A stretch of 64,000 nucleotides of DNA from Melitaea cinxia (taxonomy: Eukaryota > Arthropoda > Insecta > Lepidoptera > Nymphalidae), in NCBI RefSeq assembly GCF_905220565.1, contig NC_059395.1, forward strand, positions 13,371,289-13,435,288. The letters run 5' to 3'. Position numbers and translations under genes: made by a program. Shown here one piece after another: positions 1 through 11,542 of this stretch (position 1 is its first letter; each line of letters starts with the position of its first letter). The notes below the pieces were generated by a model. The model did no database searches and had not been told where the DNA came from. It saw nothing but the letters and a program-made list of their open reading frames with translations.

Positions 1-1083
1 TAATTAAAGCGATTAATTCCAAATCAAGTCACATACGATCGATATTTTGGTATCTTTTCGTGATTGTGGTCACATACTGTATGTCGAAATATCGGGAACT
101 TAGGTTGATTAACGACATAAATAGCAAAAATCTTGTTTTATGTGAGGATAATTGTATAATTTTTCTGTTTATAAATTTATTTTAATATTAAGTTTTCTCT
201 ATTCGTCACTTAAAATATTTTGTACCTAAATTTGACAGTTTGTCGTAAATTGTAGCATTTATTAAGTCGAAATGATGCTAAAGTGTTCAAACGGGTTGCT
301 CCCTCTTATAGGAATTCATAATTAGTCATCAAGAAGGAAAAGTACTGACAAGTAAAATTACAACGCCAATTTATTAGCACACTTAACGAAGCTTAATAAA
401 AAAAGTCATTAAAAGTAGGCCTGGCCTGTCTTCGACTCAACGGTGAAAGTTTGAACGGAAACTAATACAGTGCGAATACAACCCCTCGGAATTCCGCCCT
501 GCGTCGCTTTCTATGCAAATGCGTTGAACTCACTACAATACATTTTATATTTGTATTTGCATTCCAGCTAATTGCTTTTCCTTTCAAGTACTACAAACGA
601 TCACTTATTTCCTTGAGAGGTACGTTATTGATATGGTAAGCGATTTAAGTGTTCAGATAATATAAATGAATAAAATAGTTTGGTCACTGTTGTGACAAAC
701 AATAGAAAATTTTATTACTTGGTTGCGCAGCTATAACCTACTTGGAAAGTGTAAGAGAAATAAAAACGTCAAGTTTCAAGAACGTTTTATAATTTTATTA
801 TATGTTCTCGTTTAGTAAGACTTCTAGATATGGAACAATAAAAACTTCACGTTCAAATTTACTTTTAACTTAAACGATTTTTAAATCAAAGACTTTATTT
901 TCTTTTTTTGTTTATACTTACTCGATCCTCTACAATATCTTCAAAAATCTTTGATTAACTTTAGTTACAGATAATATCACATTGGTCTTCCTCATAACAT
1001 CGTTATAAAAGAAGGGATTTTCTCAGTTTAGCTTAATGAGGGTTTTGTATCCAAAGAGTATCTATGGATCCTTATAAATAAAT
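1..1083. other. AT-rich upstream DNA, nothing recognised
   Basis: Non-coding AT-rich sequence with no ORF or repeat I can name. A slightly GC-richer patch near 480-540 contains an octamer-like ATGCAAAT, but nothing else marks it as a promoter. It is upstream of the first visible GABA-B-R1 exon by about 21 kb, so it could be intergenic or an earlier intron. Confidence 0.4.
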
Positions 1084-1322
1084 AAATCAATATTTACAAC
1101 ATACACACACGGTCGTCTGGTCCTAAAGTAAGCAACTTAATGCTTGTGTTATAGGTAACAGCTGACTGGTATAGTTACAAATATATTTTTTCGATAAACA
1201 TACATATAAATACTACATATATAAATAAATATACATTACACCTAAACTCGGGGTGGGAATCGAACCCACAACCCCTGGAGCAGAAAGCAGGGTCACTACA
1301 AACTGCGCCAATGGGCTAGTCA
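1084..1322 (-). mobile_element. tRNA-headed SINE (family A), complete copy
   Basis: On the minus strand the copy begins with a tRNA-like head near 1322. The pol III B-box is visible as GGTTCGATTCCCA (about 1256-1270 reversed). A body and an AT-rich tail follow, running to about 1084. The same sequence recurs at 2722-4575, where another element interrupts it, and on the + strand at 9327-9545. The uninterrupted site at 1156-1157 (TA) is the paralogous empty site for the pogo-like insertion at 2799. The family name is mine. Confidence 0.75.
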
Positions 1323-1487
1323 CCTATATCCTTATACTAATACTTCGTTGTTTTCCGCCTTTACATTCATATTTGAAACACCACTAGGTTATTTCGTGGT
1401 ACAGTAATAAATAGACTTTTAATATTTACACCTTTAAAGATAATATGGTTTTTTATGTTTTGTCATCGACATTAAAAATATGAATTA

Positions 1488-1811
1488 ATAGCTGTGCCCG
1501 CGACTTCGTCTGCGTGGAATTTAACAAAAAAGTTATTGTTCAGTTCGCAGAGTTATAAAATAAATAAGTATCTAAAATAAAACTAGCCTAAGCTACTTCT
1601 TACTACATCAGCTATCTGCCAGTAAACGTCCCGTCAAAATCGGTTCAACAGTTTCAGAAATTAGCCGGAACAAACAGACAGACAGACAGACAAAAATTGT
1701 AAAAAATGTTATTTTGGTATATGTACCGTGTATACATCCATATGCATTTAGTAAACAGCGGTTATTTTAATATTACAAACAGACACTCCAATTTTATTTA
1801 TTTCTATAGAT
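1488..1811 (-). repeat. Interspersed repeat family D (LINE-tail-like)
   Basis: This is one of eight copies of a repeat of about 310 bp. It includes a (GACA)n stretch (1678-1692), a 'ctgcgaact' block and the tail 'gcgggcacagctagt' on the minus strand. Other copies are at 18617-18844 (+), 20366-20611 (-), 37257-38296 (+, split), 39482-39820 (-), 45268-45600 (+), 52334-52665 (-) and 62838-63150 (+). I see no ORF. The type is common in Lepidoptera, and I infer a non-autonomous element or a LINE 3' end. Confidence 0.7.
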
Positions 1812-1886
1812 TAAATATAACAATAAAATAGAACTTTCTGTATCTATAAAAGTTAAAAATAAAAGTCAGTATGTATACATACATAT

Positions 1887-1945
1887 GAATGGTACTAATC
1901 TTGTGATATGTTTCATATTCATATATTGCAAGATTAGTGCCATTC
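1887..1945. ncRNA. Candidate miRNA-like hairpin
   Basis: The 59 nt fold into one uninterrupted stem of 25 base pairs (positions 1887-1911 with 1921-1945). The stem holds four G-U wobbles, three if read from the other strand's perspective, and the loop is nine nucleotides. Complementarity stops exactly at both ends, so this is not simply a longer inverted repeat. Size and shape fit an insect pre-miRNA, but I do not recognise the arm sequences, and a relic of a tiny inverted-repeat element is equally possible. Confidence 0.35.
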
Positions 1946-2171
1946 CTATTTAGTTGAATTAAAAAAAAAAAACAAGTAATTTTTAATTAACCATCTCGAT
2001 ATTATATCGACAAGTCAGCGAAGTTAATAAAAAGAAGTAATTTCCCCGAATCAAATACACGTACTTACAGCTATTTAATTTACTTCTAGCCAAATGCGAG
2101 GCGATTTATTTGGGCCTAAGATGATAAAATTATTACCGTGAAAGCGAAGTTGTAATCACGTATCGTGTTAC

Positions 2172-2446
2172 CTAATAACGCATGACGTCACATACTCGCT
2201 TGAGAATGAACCAAAGTTGTTCAAAGTTGTATAGAGAAGTGACTATTCTGCGATGAATCTTCACAAACAACATCTGATATTCATGCTTAGTGAACAATGA
2301 TGACTCGGGTGCGTTGACCGAGCCTGTAGCGTCTTGAAGCATCTCATTATTACAATATTGTAAGTCTGATAGGAGCTCGGTTATCGGCTTCAACTCTGTG
2401 TTTATGGAATTTTCGTTTTGAATTAATTTTCTAATGACTTGGTAAA
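2172..2446 (-). CDS. Possible terminal exon of an unidentified minus-strand gene
   Basis: On the minus strand an open frame runs from about 2476 to a stop at 2172, roughly 100 codons. Its composition is protein-like rather than low-complexity: a mixed helical sequence with Glu, Leu, His, Arg and Trp. The best splice acceptor is a pyrimidine-rich stretch ending CCAAG near 2447, which would start the exon in phase 1. No strong ATG is near the start, and an in-frame stop lies just upstream of 2476. An AATAAA on the minus strand lies about 65 nt beyond the stop. I do not recognise the family. It could be a last exon of a neighbouring gene, a decayed transposon piece or a chance ORF. Confidence 0.3.
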
Positions 2447-3127
2447 AATTGTAGGGAATTTTGCAAATTCAAGGTTAATTCTGTTTCCGTAAGTTCTTAT
2501 AAAGACTCTTATATAAGGGAAAGGGGTTAAGAGTCCATGTTTCTATGCCTCTTTTAATGAAGTTACATGGTAAATTCCTATACAGATATTTTTCTTCATT
2601 GCATATGATAAAAATAATTTACGAATTCGAATACTTGTATTAGGTAAGGAGATATGGTATAGTGGCTTCCAATAGTGCCAAGACGGCACAAATGATTTCG
2701 CCATTGTGTTTAAATAAAATAAATAAATAAATATCTACACAATACACTCACGGCCATCTGTTCCTAAAGCAAGCAACTTAATGCTTGTGTTATAGGTACC
2801 GTAAAATGGGGTGAATAGACACAAATTTCAACTTCAACACTGATTTTCTTACATATTTTGTATAGAAGCTTATTAATAAAACATTGTGAAATCGTGAGTC
2901 GTGTTGTAGTATACCAAATATGAATCCAAAAAATTTGCGAAATCATGTCTATTATTTGTAAATTGAGAAAAAGTAGGTGGTTTCTATTTACCCGGAAACT
3001 GGGGTCAAAAGACACGAGAGAAGGGGTGAATAGAGAAAAAACACTAGGGCTGTCAAATTCAACTTTAATTTATTGATTGAAATAATAAGTAAGAACAAAG
3101 ACAACATAAATGTATGTATATATTTAA

Positions 3128-3134
<7 letters not shown>

Positions 3135-3168
<34 letters not shown>
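3135..3168. repeat. (TA)n microsatellite
   Basis: An uninterrupted TA dinucleotide run of about 34 bp lies inside the pogo-like element. Confidence 0.95.
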
Positions 3169-3170
<2 letters not shown>

Positions 3171-3465
3171 TATTAAGATTTTCAGGAACATTTAATTAAA
3201 TAATTTAGGAATATAAACATGAGCAGTATATTTTACAAGCAAACAAGCTTAAAAAAATATAAGAATGTTTAATTCTAACATAAACTATACAATTCTAAAA
3301 AAAAAAATTAACTATATTTGGTAAATAACCTAAGGTTTTCTATAAAATGAGATCAAAAATCACAATTGAAAATAAAATTGGGAGCATTGTGATTATAGTA
3401 GCAATATAATTCACTTTTGGGGTTTAGTTTTGGAAATTAAATTGGTAACTTGTTATACTACCTAT

Positions 3466-3668
3466 TTAATTTGAATCCTTCAGAGCATTTAATATATCAT
3501 CATCACACCTATAATAAGTGGGCCACGTAGAAATGGTTTTCGTTGATGCTGTCTCAACAAATGTATTTGACAATGTTTTCTTTAATTCTGCATCGCTCAG
3601 AAGAACAATTCTTTAGGATACCTAGTATACTTCTTGCCACGAGGATCTGGTTTATAAATCCTCGGCAT
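3466..3668 (-). pseudogene. Remnant transposase, pogo/psq-like N-terminus
   Basis: On the minus strand an ATG at 3668 opens 23 codons reading MPRIYKPDPRGKKY followed by a short basic stretch, then TGA at 3599-3597. This start resembles the N-terminus of psq-type helix-turn-helix transposases of the pogo/CENP-B group. A second frame from 3597 to the stop at 3466 gives about 43 codons that could be a C-terminal remnant. The central DDE region is absent, so the element is internally deleted and cannot mobilise itself. Family assignment is from memory of the motif only. Confidence 0.4.
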
Positions 3669-4575
3669 GGCGAATGCAATACGATGTAGCGTACCTGTTT
3701 ATATTTAATTCAAAAAAATTATAATTTAAAATTAAAAATTTAAAATTTATAATTAATTTATATTAAAAAAAAGAGATAACTACTTAAAATGGTTTTCTAA
3801 TAATTAATTGATACTTATAATATTTTTAAAGCACGTAGGTAGCTAAGTATAATGAACTAGTCTACGATAGACAACCCTAAAAAACGTGTTTCTATTAACC
3901 CCTTCCTCGTTTCTATTAACCTCTCACTCGTATCTATTCACCTCTTTCTTCGTGTCTATTGACCCTAAAGGCGTTTCTATTTACCCCTTTCTCGTATCTA
4001 TTCACCTCTAAATTGCAGAAAAATGCCTGCATCCTGATTTCACAAGAAATAAGAAAGAAATAATTGAATATTAATACTTTACCTTTGTATTCCTAAAAGA
4101 TTAGAAATTTATCTTTCCAAATAAATCAATTCGCTGGGTGAAATCTTCAAAGAATTCAATATTGAGCAAAACTTTTCGCAAGGTCTAAAATCACTATTCA
4201 CACACGTTCACTTTAACGGCTTTTTTCTTTAAACCATTAAACTTTACGTAAAATTGTGTGTTGTTAGCATAAAGGAAAAATATTGCCGTGTAATTATTAG
4301 AAGAAATAAACCTTCAATAATAAGCTATAGATAATCTAGAGAAAAAATAATGAAACTTCCAGTTTTGTTTCTATTCACCCCGCGATTTCTATTCACCCCA
4401 TTTTACGGTAACAGCCGACTGGTATAGCTGCTTTTTTTTTCGATAAACGCACTTATAAATAATACATATATAAATAAATATTTATATTAGGTACACCCAG
4501 ACTCGGGGTGGGAATCGAACCCACAACCTTCGGAGCAGAAAGCAGGGTCACTACAAACTGCGCCAACGGGCTAGC

Positions 4576-6546
4576 CAAATTTGAAATAAGAAAAAAAAAT
4601 TAAATAAGATCAAATTTAAATTTTTAAGTTCCTTTAATATAATGCCTACTTGTATCAATAGAAAAAAAAATGTTTATACAGAAGATGAAAATTAATCTCG
4701 TCATATTTTATTATTGACGGCTCGATAAATATATAATTACGTGTTAAACCATATTTCGTATAATCTATAATATTACGTACAAAAAGGTGATAAAAGCAAA
4801 ATACAAACTGAAAATGCTTTTCAGTTGACCTTTAGAAGTAGCGAAAAGAGAATGTTGTCGTATAATAAAATGTCAAAGCAGTCCGCAAACAGGCGGTACA
4901 CAAAAGAAAAGCTCATTAAAAATTTGTTGACAGAGCATTAGGTATAATTGATGATTAAATGAACTTATTACACACCACCGTATTTTACTGCTACACACAG
5001 TTTGCTTTATTGAGATCTACATATTATGTCTTTCTGTTGAAATGTAGGATTGCTATTCTTAGTATTATAAGCATTTGTGTAATACTTGAGTATTTAACTC
5101 GTCCGCATAAAAATACGGAATTAAGTAAATTATATCATTAATGAAACTAAAGTATTTTTGATAGGTATTTTATTCTTTCTTTTACTAATGTATAGGTAGA
5201 TTATTATTATATTTATTACGATTATTAATTTTCAGTTCATTTAATATAGACACCGGTAATTTCTTAAGGTTTATTTTTAAATAATGTGTAAAATACGTCG
5301 AATTACTCCATACTCGTTTAGAAATATATTTATTTCTCTATTTTTTTATTGTAACCCATTTTTTCTCTATTTTTAGAACTATAGTCATACTAAACTGAAC
5401 TATTTATTAGGTACTTTTACTTTAATTGTAAGTAAAAATTATTTAAGCGGTTTCTAGTTAATTACAACTTTTCGTACAATCACACACTAATAGTATAATT
5501 TTACCTAGAAATTTTCACTTTTTAAACAAGTAAAATCGCCGCCATTTATTTTGTTTATTCATTACGATGACTCTTAAACATAGTAAATTGTGGATCACAA
5601 TAAAATGTCCCCTCAATTTGATCTTATTGAGTAATAAGAAATATTACAGCATTAATTACACTATACATATTTTTGTACATGTATTTATTTCTGATTGTCA
5701 TTCTCATAAAACGTCTTGGCAACAACCAATAATAAGCTTTTACACGCTAAGCTGACTAGACCAGATTATGTGACAAGTTCTCTGGGAAAAAAAGTACTGA
5801 ACGATCACCAAAGTCATTGCAATAAATCATAACAATAGAATTTTTGAAGTTTACGATGCTATGTTTGCGCTCTATACAGTCACAGACCACAGTCCACACT
5901 CCATAATTGCTTTAGGGTGTTGCTGCAAATTGGTTTATCACTGAAGCATAACTGGTATTACCAGATGGATTCTTATTTAGCCTTGATTTATTAGGAAAAA
6001 AGAAATTTCTAACTCTGACTATACAGAAATTTTGTATACGTAGTTATCTAAGCATGTAATTACTTAAGAGTCAGCTCTATACATACATTTGCAAGTATTA
6101 TGTAATGTAGCTTAACTATTAACTATGTTTCTTATGATAAGTGGTTATCTAAAACATGTAGCGTGTTGGTAATTTAATTACGGAACCCACATTTTCAGTA
6201 CTACACTGTATTGTGGTCAGGCTTCCGCTAAGGCGCTGTAACAGTGAATTGTCTGAGCTGCTTCTGAACATAATCGTGTCATAAATATAATTTTTACGAC
6301 TAGAATTACTATACATTTCATTTTACGATTGCAACTGAAATATAAATTTCACTGCAGCCGTTTATATCGATTTACTTATTGCCTATGTAATAGATGCGAA
6401 ACCAATATGTGACGATGTTGCAATCTGTGTTAAAACGGTTTTAGGTAGGTACATGTTATTATCATAAAAGTGTTACTTTTGACATACCGTCACTATTCTT
6501 TTTTACGTTTGTATGTTCTCTATATATATAGAATATATATATACAT
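4576..6546. other. AT-rich non-coding stretch
   Basis: I see no convincing gene. Two short open frames (4959-5141 and 5567-5755) have AT-driven composition and no recognisable motif, and I treat them as chance. The block 5860-6250 is slightly more balanced in base composition but carries no identifiable element. Confidence 0.4.
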
Positions 6547-6720
6547 ATAATAATAATAATAACTCTTTATTGTACACCAAGAGTGAGCAAAAATACAAAA
6601 ATAAAAACAGGAGTTAAGTACAAAAGGCGGCCTTATCGCTAATGAGCGATCTCTTCCAGGCAACCTTTGGGTAAAGGAAATGGTATATATGTAGACAGTT
6701 TAGGTGTACAATTTTACCTA
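6547..6720 (-). repeat. LINE 3'-end-like repeat
   Basis: On the minus strand this ends '...gtgtacaataaagagtt' followed by (ATT)n, the form of a non-LTR retrotransposon 3' end with a short simple-repeat tail. It may be the 3' UTR of the reverse-transcriptase fragment at 7403-7890 on the same strand, separated from it by later insertions. That link is inferred. Confidence 0.5.
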
Positions 6721-6754
6721 AACATATACAATATATTTAGAAAAATTCATTCAT

Positions 6755-7078
6755 TCATTCATTACAGCCTATACAGTCCACTGCTGGACATAGGCCTCCA
6801 CAAGTTTACGCCAAAAACAACGCGAACTCGTGTGTTTTGCCCATAGTCACCACGCTGGGCAGGCGGGTTGGTGACCGCAGTACTGGCTTTGTCGCACCGA
6901 AGACGCTGCTGCCCGTCTTCGGCCTGTGTATTTCAAAGCCAGCAGTTGGATGGTTATCCCGCCATCGGTCGGCTTCTTAAGTTCCAAGGTGGTTGTGGAA
7001 CCTTGTTATCCCTTAGTCGCCTCTTACGACACCCACGGGAAGAGAGAGGGTGGCTAAATTCTTTAGTGCCGTAGCCAC
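6755..7078 (-). mobile_element. RTE-derived short interspersed repeat (family C)
   Basis: On the minus strand it begins 'gtgtggctacggcac' near 7075. It ends in an RTE-like 3' end, 'ggcctatgtccagcagtgg' (about 6775-6800 reversed), followed by (ATGA)n at 6748-6767. Related copies are at 35525-35765 (-), 45958-46255 (-) and 46680-46845 (+), and the tail alone is at 62329-62380. The 68-codon ORF on the + strand here is a shadow. Confidence 0.7.
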
Positions 7079-7155
7079 ACAGCACGAAGAATACGAAGAA
7101 TTTTTTTAGAAAAATAAATAATATTGTTTTCTAATGTTTACGCGAATTTTACTCA

Positions 7156-7280
7156 TTTAATGAAACAACTTTTTTCGGATTTTATCGCGGTTTATTATTA
7201 TCTTTTGATTCCCGACGTTTCGGATACTTTACAGCAACCATGGTCACGGGGGGACTCCCCCCAAAAGTTGTTTCATTAAA
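7156..7280. mobile_element. 125-bp inverted-repeat (MITE-like) element
   Basis: Perfect 18-bp inverted repeats (7156-7173 and 7263-7280, TTTAATGAAACAACTTTT and its complement) bracket a short core containing a C/G run (7247-7262). There is no coding capacity. The short length and perfect termini suggest a MITE or the terminus of a LINE-associated repeat. Confidence 0.5.
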
Positions 7281-7402
7281 AAATAAATAATGTAAAAAAA
7301 AAATTAAAAAAAAGTATATGTATGTACATGGCATATATAAATAGAAAGTTGTAATAGACATACATAGACGTATATAAAGTTAATGAATTATTATGATAAC
7401 AT

Positions 7403-7890
7403 TCAAAGTGAGGACAGGAGATAATATGTGACTAGATAGAAGGATTCAAATTGAAAGAAATAGTGTTTCACCGACTTTTTGAAAATTGGAAGGGATTCAA
7501 CGCGTCTGATGGGCAAAAGAAGGGAGTTCCAAAGCCGAGCAGCTTGGACAGTAAATGATTTAGTATAGAAATTAGTAGAGTGGGGAGGAATTTTAAGAAG
7601 TAAACTATCATCGGAGCGAAGGCTTCGCTCATGAGACTCGCTGAGATACTTAAAACGTTCACGTAGGTAAGAAGGAGTAGCAGGATTAAATACTATGCAA
7701 TATAACAAATTAAGTATGTGAGTATTCCTGCGAAGGCGAATTGGGAGCCACTTGAGTTTTTTGCGAAAATCAGAGATGTGATCATATTTGCGTAGGCCAA
7801 ATATAAAACGGATACATAAATTTTGAATGCGCTCAAGCTTATTAAGTAAGTAACATATTGTTAAGTACTCAAAAATCGCTGGACGCTTAA
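7403..7890 (-). pseudogene. Non-LTR retrotransposon reverse transcriptase, C-terminal fragment
   Basis: Minus-strand translation gives the familiar end of jockey/CR1-type reverse transcriptases: 'LNKLERIQNLCIRFIFGLRK', then 'LPIRLRRNTHIL', then 'RLWNSLLLPIRR' and a stop at 7403. The frame is readable from about 7890 down. The catalytic core upstream is missing, so this is a 5'-truncated copy. It is dead, but only lightly decayed over about 160 codons. Confidence 0.75.
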
Positions 7891-9326
7891 AGATGAAATT
7901 TGCAGGGAGGTAGTTTATATTTAATAAACGTCGAATAAGAACGTATTTTGTTACAGAATTGGATTAAGGTTGTTTAAGACCTCTCGCAAATTTGTATGAA
8001 AATCATTAATTTTTTGTGCTGCAATCACTACAACTTAAAAGAAGTCCAATAAGAACTGATTTTGAAAAATTATATTTTTAATAGGGTCAAATAGGAGTTG
8101 AAATTTTCAATGGAAAATGCGTCATTCTTAAAGCTGAAAACCTTAATAAACAAATTTTAATTATATTAATTTAGCAATTTAAATTAAACAAGTTTTATTT
8201 CTGGACTACTAATTAAAAATAAGTAAACGTACGTTTTTATTTTTGCATAAACCCTTATTAAATATTATAGCATCTGTGGAATCCTTGTATCGTAAAATAC
8301 GAGATTAATTTGTATTACTGAAATTACAAAAAGAAAATCTGGAGAAGACCTAAGGGAAGACTGTTTTTCGCACGACTATTCCTTGAAGTGTTATCGAGTG
8401 TGAGCTCTGCGAGAGTCTAGTAGGTAGTTATAGCGCACGGAAAGTGAACCATAAACGTGATATACGATTACAAAGAAGTCCAAAGTTGTTGCAATATAAT
8501 GATTATATACTATTTTAGTCCCTCTTTGTAAATATTATCAATTTCTAAGCGAGCGAAACTGCGGGCAGCTGCTAGTATTTTACATATATTGTAAGTACAT
8601 ATATTTATTCTTTGTTTTTAATGTCAATAGATACAATAAAAGGTTTTGGCTTTGACCAAATATCTATTAAAAATCAGAGGTATATGAAGCTGTGCGCTTA
8701 ATAAATAAACTGCTCTAATAAATACGACATTATCGCAAACATAATATAAAGTTATGTTTATATTCCATGATGTGTTAAATATTTCATGTATGGGTGTTAA
8801 ACTAAGTAATTATGAAAATTCCCCATCTATGTTAAATCATTATTTATTAACGTGCGTGAATATTAAATATTCAAGTTAGAAGGGCACATCTTAAGGGACG
8901 AAACTTATAGGTTCCTCTTGTTACTAAGTAATATTATTTAATACATTAATAATTTGTGACTATTTAGGTGTAATAGGATATTTTACAAATAATGATAACT
9001 ACAGATGAACCAGTCTAGTTACACCGGTTGATGTACACAACTTCACATATTGGCAAGGTGAAACAATTAGTTATTGGTACTAAAGCCATTAATTAGTTAC
9101 TAGATACTACGTCGTCTGCAAAGTCGCCAAAATATCGGGAATTTAAAAATGATAATCGCGGTAAGTCCTGTTATAATGAGAATATTAACAGTGACCGTGG
9201 AAGCTTAAAATTTTTTACTGGCAGCTTAAACAGGATTAAGTATAAAATTTTTATCAAGTAAAACAACACCTGTTTGAAGGCATGACTATCAACTAGTTTT
9301 TTTTTTCATTCTAGCCTATAGTCATT
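7891..9326. other. Non-coding DNA with a short repeat tail
   Basis: AT-rich sequence without a gene. The block ending near 8575 closes with 'gcgggcagctgctagta', a variant of the family D tail, so 8290-8575 is probably a diverged repeat copy. The remainder to 9326 shows nothing recognisable. Confidence 0.4.
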
Positions 9327-9545
9327 TTACTAACCCATTGGCGAAGTATGTAGTGCTTCCGCGGGTTGCGGGTTCGATTCCTGTCTAGTATTTTTATTTA
9401 TATATGTACTATTTTTATGTATATTTGTAAAAAAAATAGTTATGATAGGTGGGTGTTATCTATAATACAAGCATTAAGTTGCTTACCACTGAAACAAACG
9501 ACCATGTGTGTATGTTATAAGATATCTATGTATTTATTTATAGTA
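9327..9545 (+). mobile_element. SINE family A, + strand copy
   Basis: The tRNA-like head at 9332-9390 contains 'cccattggcgaagt' (A-box side) and GGTTGCGGGTTCGATTCC (B-box). The body shares 'acaagcattaagttgctta' with the minus-strand copies at 1084-1322 and 2722-4575. It is diverged and AT-rich towards the 3' end. Confidence 0.65.
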
Positions 9546-10794
9546 GGTTCTATCCTAGAGCGTTACTGCAATGGAACTATAATAATTGTTTTCATATATA
9601 TATAAAAAAAACATATAACTATCTAACGGCTTACAGTAAGTTTCTATTGATATTATATATTTGGCATATTGGCATCATCCAAACAGAAGTCATTCTCCCA
9701 ACAAAAGATCACAATTTAAAATGATTTAACTACTATTTTTAGCACGGGAGTCTCACCGAAAGCCCCATATTTTAATTTTACTTAATTTATATAATGTAAT
9801 TGTTACTAACCCTCAAAAAAATGTTTTCCAGTAGGTATAAAAATGCGATTAAGTTTTGTTATGACTCCAGATTTTCTCAACAAAGAAAAGTTTGTTTATA
9901 AACTGCTTTATAGACTAATATTATAAACAAATAATTTTTAACGGTCAAAGTTCATAATTTTTTGAAGAAAATATTTATCCAGGTGAGATGGAAATATTAC
10001 TAACTCGATAGACCAGAGCGTAGACGTCAGTCAATCTTACATAGCTTTGGTTAACCGCGTCAAAAGAATTCATTTATACCAAAACCGGGTCCAGCACTTT
10101 GCGGTGTAGTTAAAGTCAGTAGACTGTGAAACTCGTAAGGAATTCGCACCTCACTGCTTGATGTACATACATTGTTATTGTTTTAGTTTTGCTTTCTTAT
10201 GCAGAAATACACAACTTTCACTATAAGTATACTAAGGTCATCGAATATGCGTTAATATTATAACACACTGCGTATTGTTTTAATGCACTTCTTTTTACAA
10301 AAGAAGCATAACATTTCAAATTTCATTTTTTTTTATTTGATTGTCTCTGTAAAACCTCTAATATATGGCCAAAAAATGTTTGTTCTTTGCTTAAATAGCA
10401 AAATATAATTAAATAGGGTTGAGGGAAAATATATAAAAAATACATTAAACACAAAAATAAATTGTAAACTCATATTTTTCCAATGTTCCTTGTTCCCACA
10501 TTTTATTAACTGAACTTGTTATATGAAGTAAGTACACTGAACCAAGTAAAACCGGATTAAGCCATAACGTTACTTACTCGTAGTAACATAATGTAGGCGG
10601 TAATACGCACCTGCTATTAGAGGAAAACGTATAGAGAAAATTAAGGCGGTATTTCTTTGACACGGAATATAATTGTTTCTGAAGAAAATAAGCAGAAATA
10701 TTTTGTAGATAGAGCAGATATATTGTTTCTAAATAATTACGATATTCAAACATTTTATACATAAAATTCCCGTGTCACAATGTTAATTAAAATA

Positions 10795-10965
10795 CTCCTC
10801 CGAAACGGCTGGACCGATTTTTATGAAATTTTGTGTGCAAATTGGGTATGTCTGAGAATCAGCTAACATTTATTTTTTGTATTCCTAAGTTACAGGGAGG
10901 GGGGGTTAAGGGGGTTAATAACATACATGGCAAAAAACGTTGGGTGAGCTAGTATAAATATAATA
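10795..10965 (+). repeat. Interspersed repeat family F
   Basis: It begins 'ctcctccgaaacggctggac', has a G-run (10897-10908) and ends '...gggtgagctagta'. Relatives lie at 38740-39225 (+, split by an RTE fragment) and 62555-62735 (-). There is no ORF. Confidence 0.6.
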
Positions 10966-11164
10966 TTGATTTGATGACTAGAATATCTAAGAAATAATAA
11001 GTCTTAAGTCAATGTTTATTTATATTCTAAGCTTTCAATAGACATGATACCTTTCAGCACAATACTATGAAGTAACAGAACATTCAGGTGTAGTGGTGCA
11101 ACATTGTACAAGAACCGCTTAGGTTTAGTGGTGCTTATGTCGAGTAAACGCCTGCACGCCGGTG

Positions 11165-11167
<3 letters not shown>

Positions 11168-11205
<38 letters not shown>
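11168..11205. repeat. (TA)n microsatellite
   Basis: A pure TA run of about 38 bp, followed by a diverged tail of a 'ctgagattagc'-type repeat to about 11335. Confidence 0.95.
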
Positions 11206-11206
<1 letters not shown>

Positions 11207-11542
11207 CCTATAGCCTTCCTCGATAAATGGCCTACTAAAACTGAAAGAATTTTTCAAGTCGGACCAGTAGTTCCTGAGATTAGCGCGTTCAAACAAACAA
11301 ACAAACTCTTCAGCTTTATAATTTTAGTATAGATTAAGCTCCGACTCTTCAACTTGGCAAGAAAATATACCCATTCCTGCTAATGGGATGTTTAGTGAGT
11401 ACTATTATCATAATTAATATGATCACATTAAAACTACACTTCAACCTATATACAACATAACCCAATATACTCGTACTTTGCTTTAAGGAACTTTTAAAGA
11501 TCTTTAATTATAATTTTTTTATAAATATTTACGTATTATACA

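Larger units (their letters stand above)
2799..4408. mobile_element. Non-autonomous Tc1/mariner-pogo-like DNA transposon
   Basis: The 1610-bp element has terminal inverted repeats of 21 bp, starting CCGTAAAATGGGGTGA and matching perfectly at both ends. It is flanked by TA (2797-2798 and 4409-4410). The intact SINE at 1084-1322 has a single TA at this site, so the TA is a target duplication. The interior has many scattered copies of a TCTATTCACCCC-like motif: 2989-3040 on one side and about six in 3890-4010 on the other, plus one just inside the right terminus. Only remnants of a transposase are present (3466-3668). TA duplication is typical of the Tc1/mariner/pogo group. Confidence 0.75.
2722..4575 (-). 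mobile_element. SINE family A copy, split by a 1.6-kb insertion
   Basis: The 3' part of the SINE is at 2722-2798. Its tRNA-like head part is at 4411-4575 and includes the B-box-like GGTTCGATTCCCA on the minus strand. The two halves align continuously with the intact copy at 1084-1322 once 2799-4408 and one TA are removed. Confidence 0.8.
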
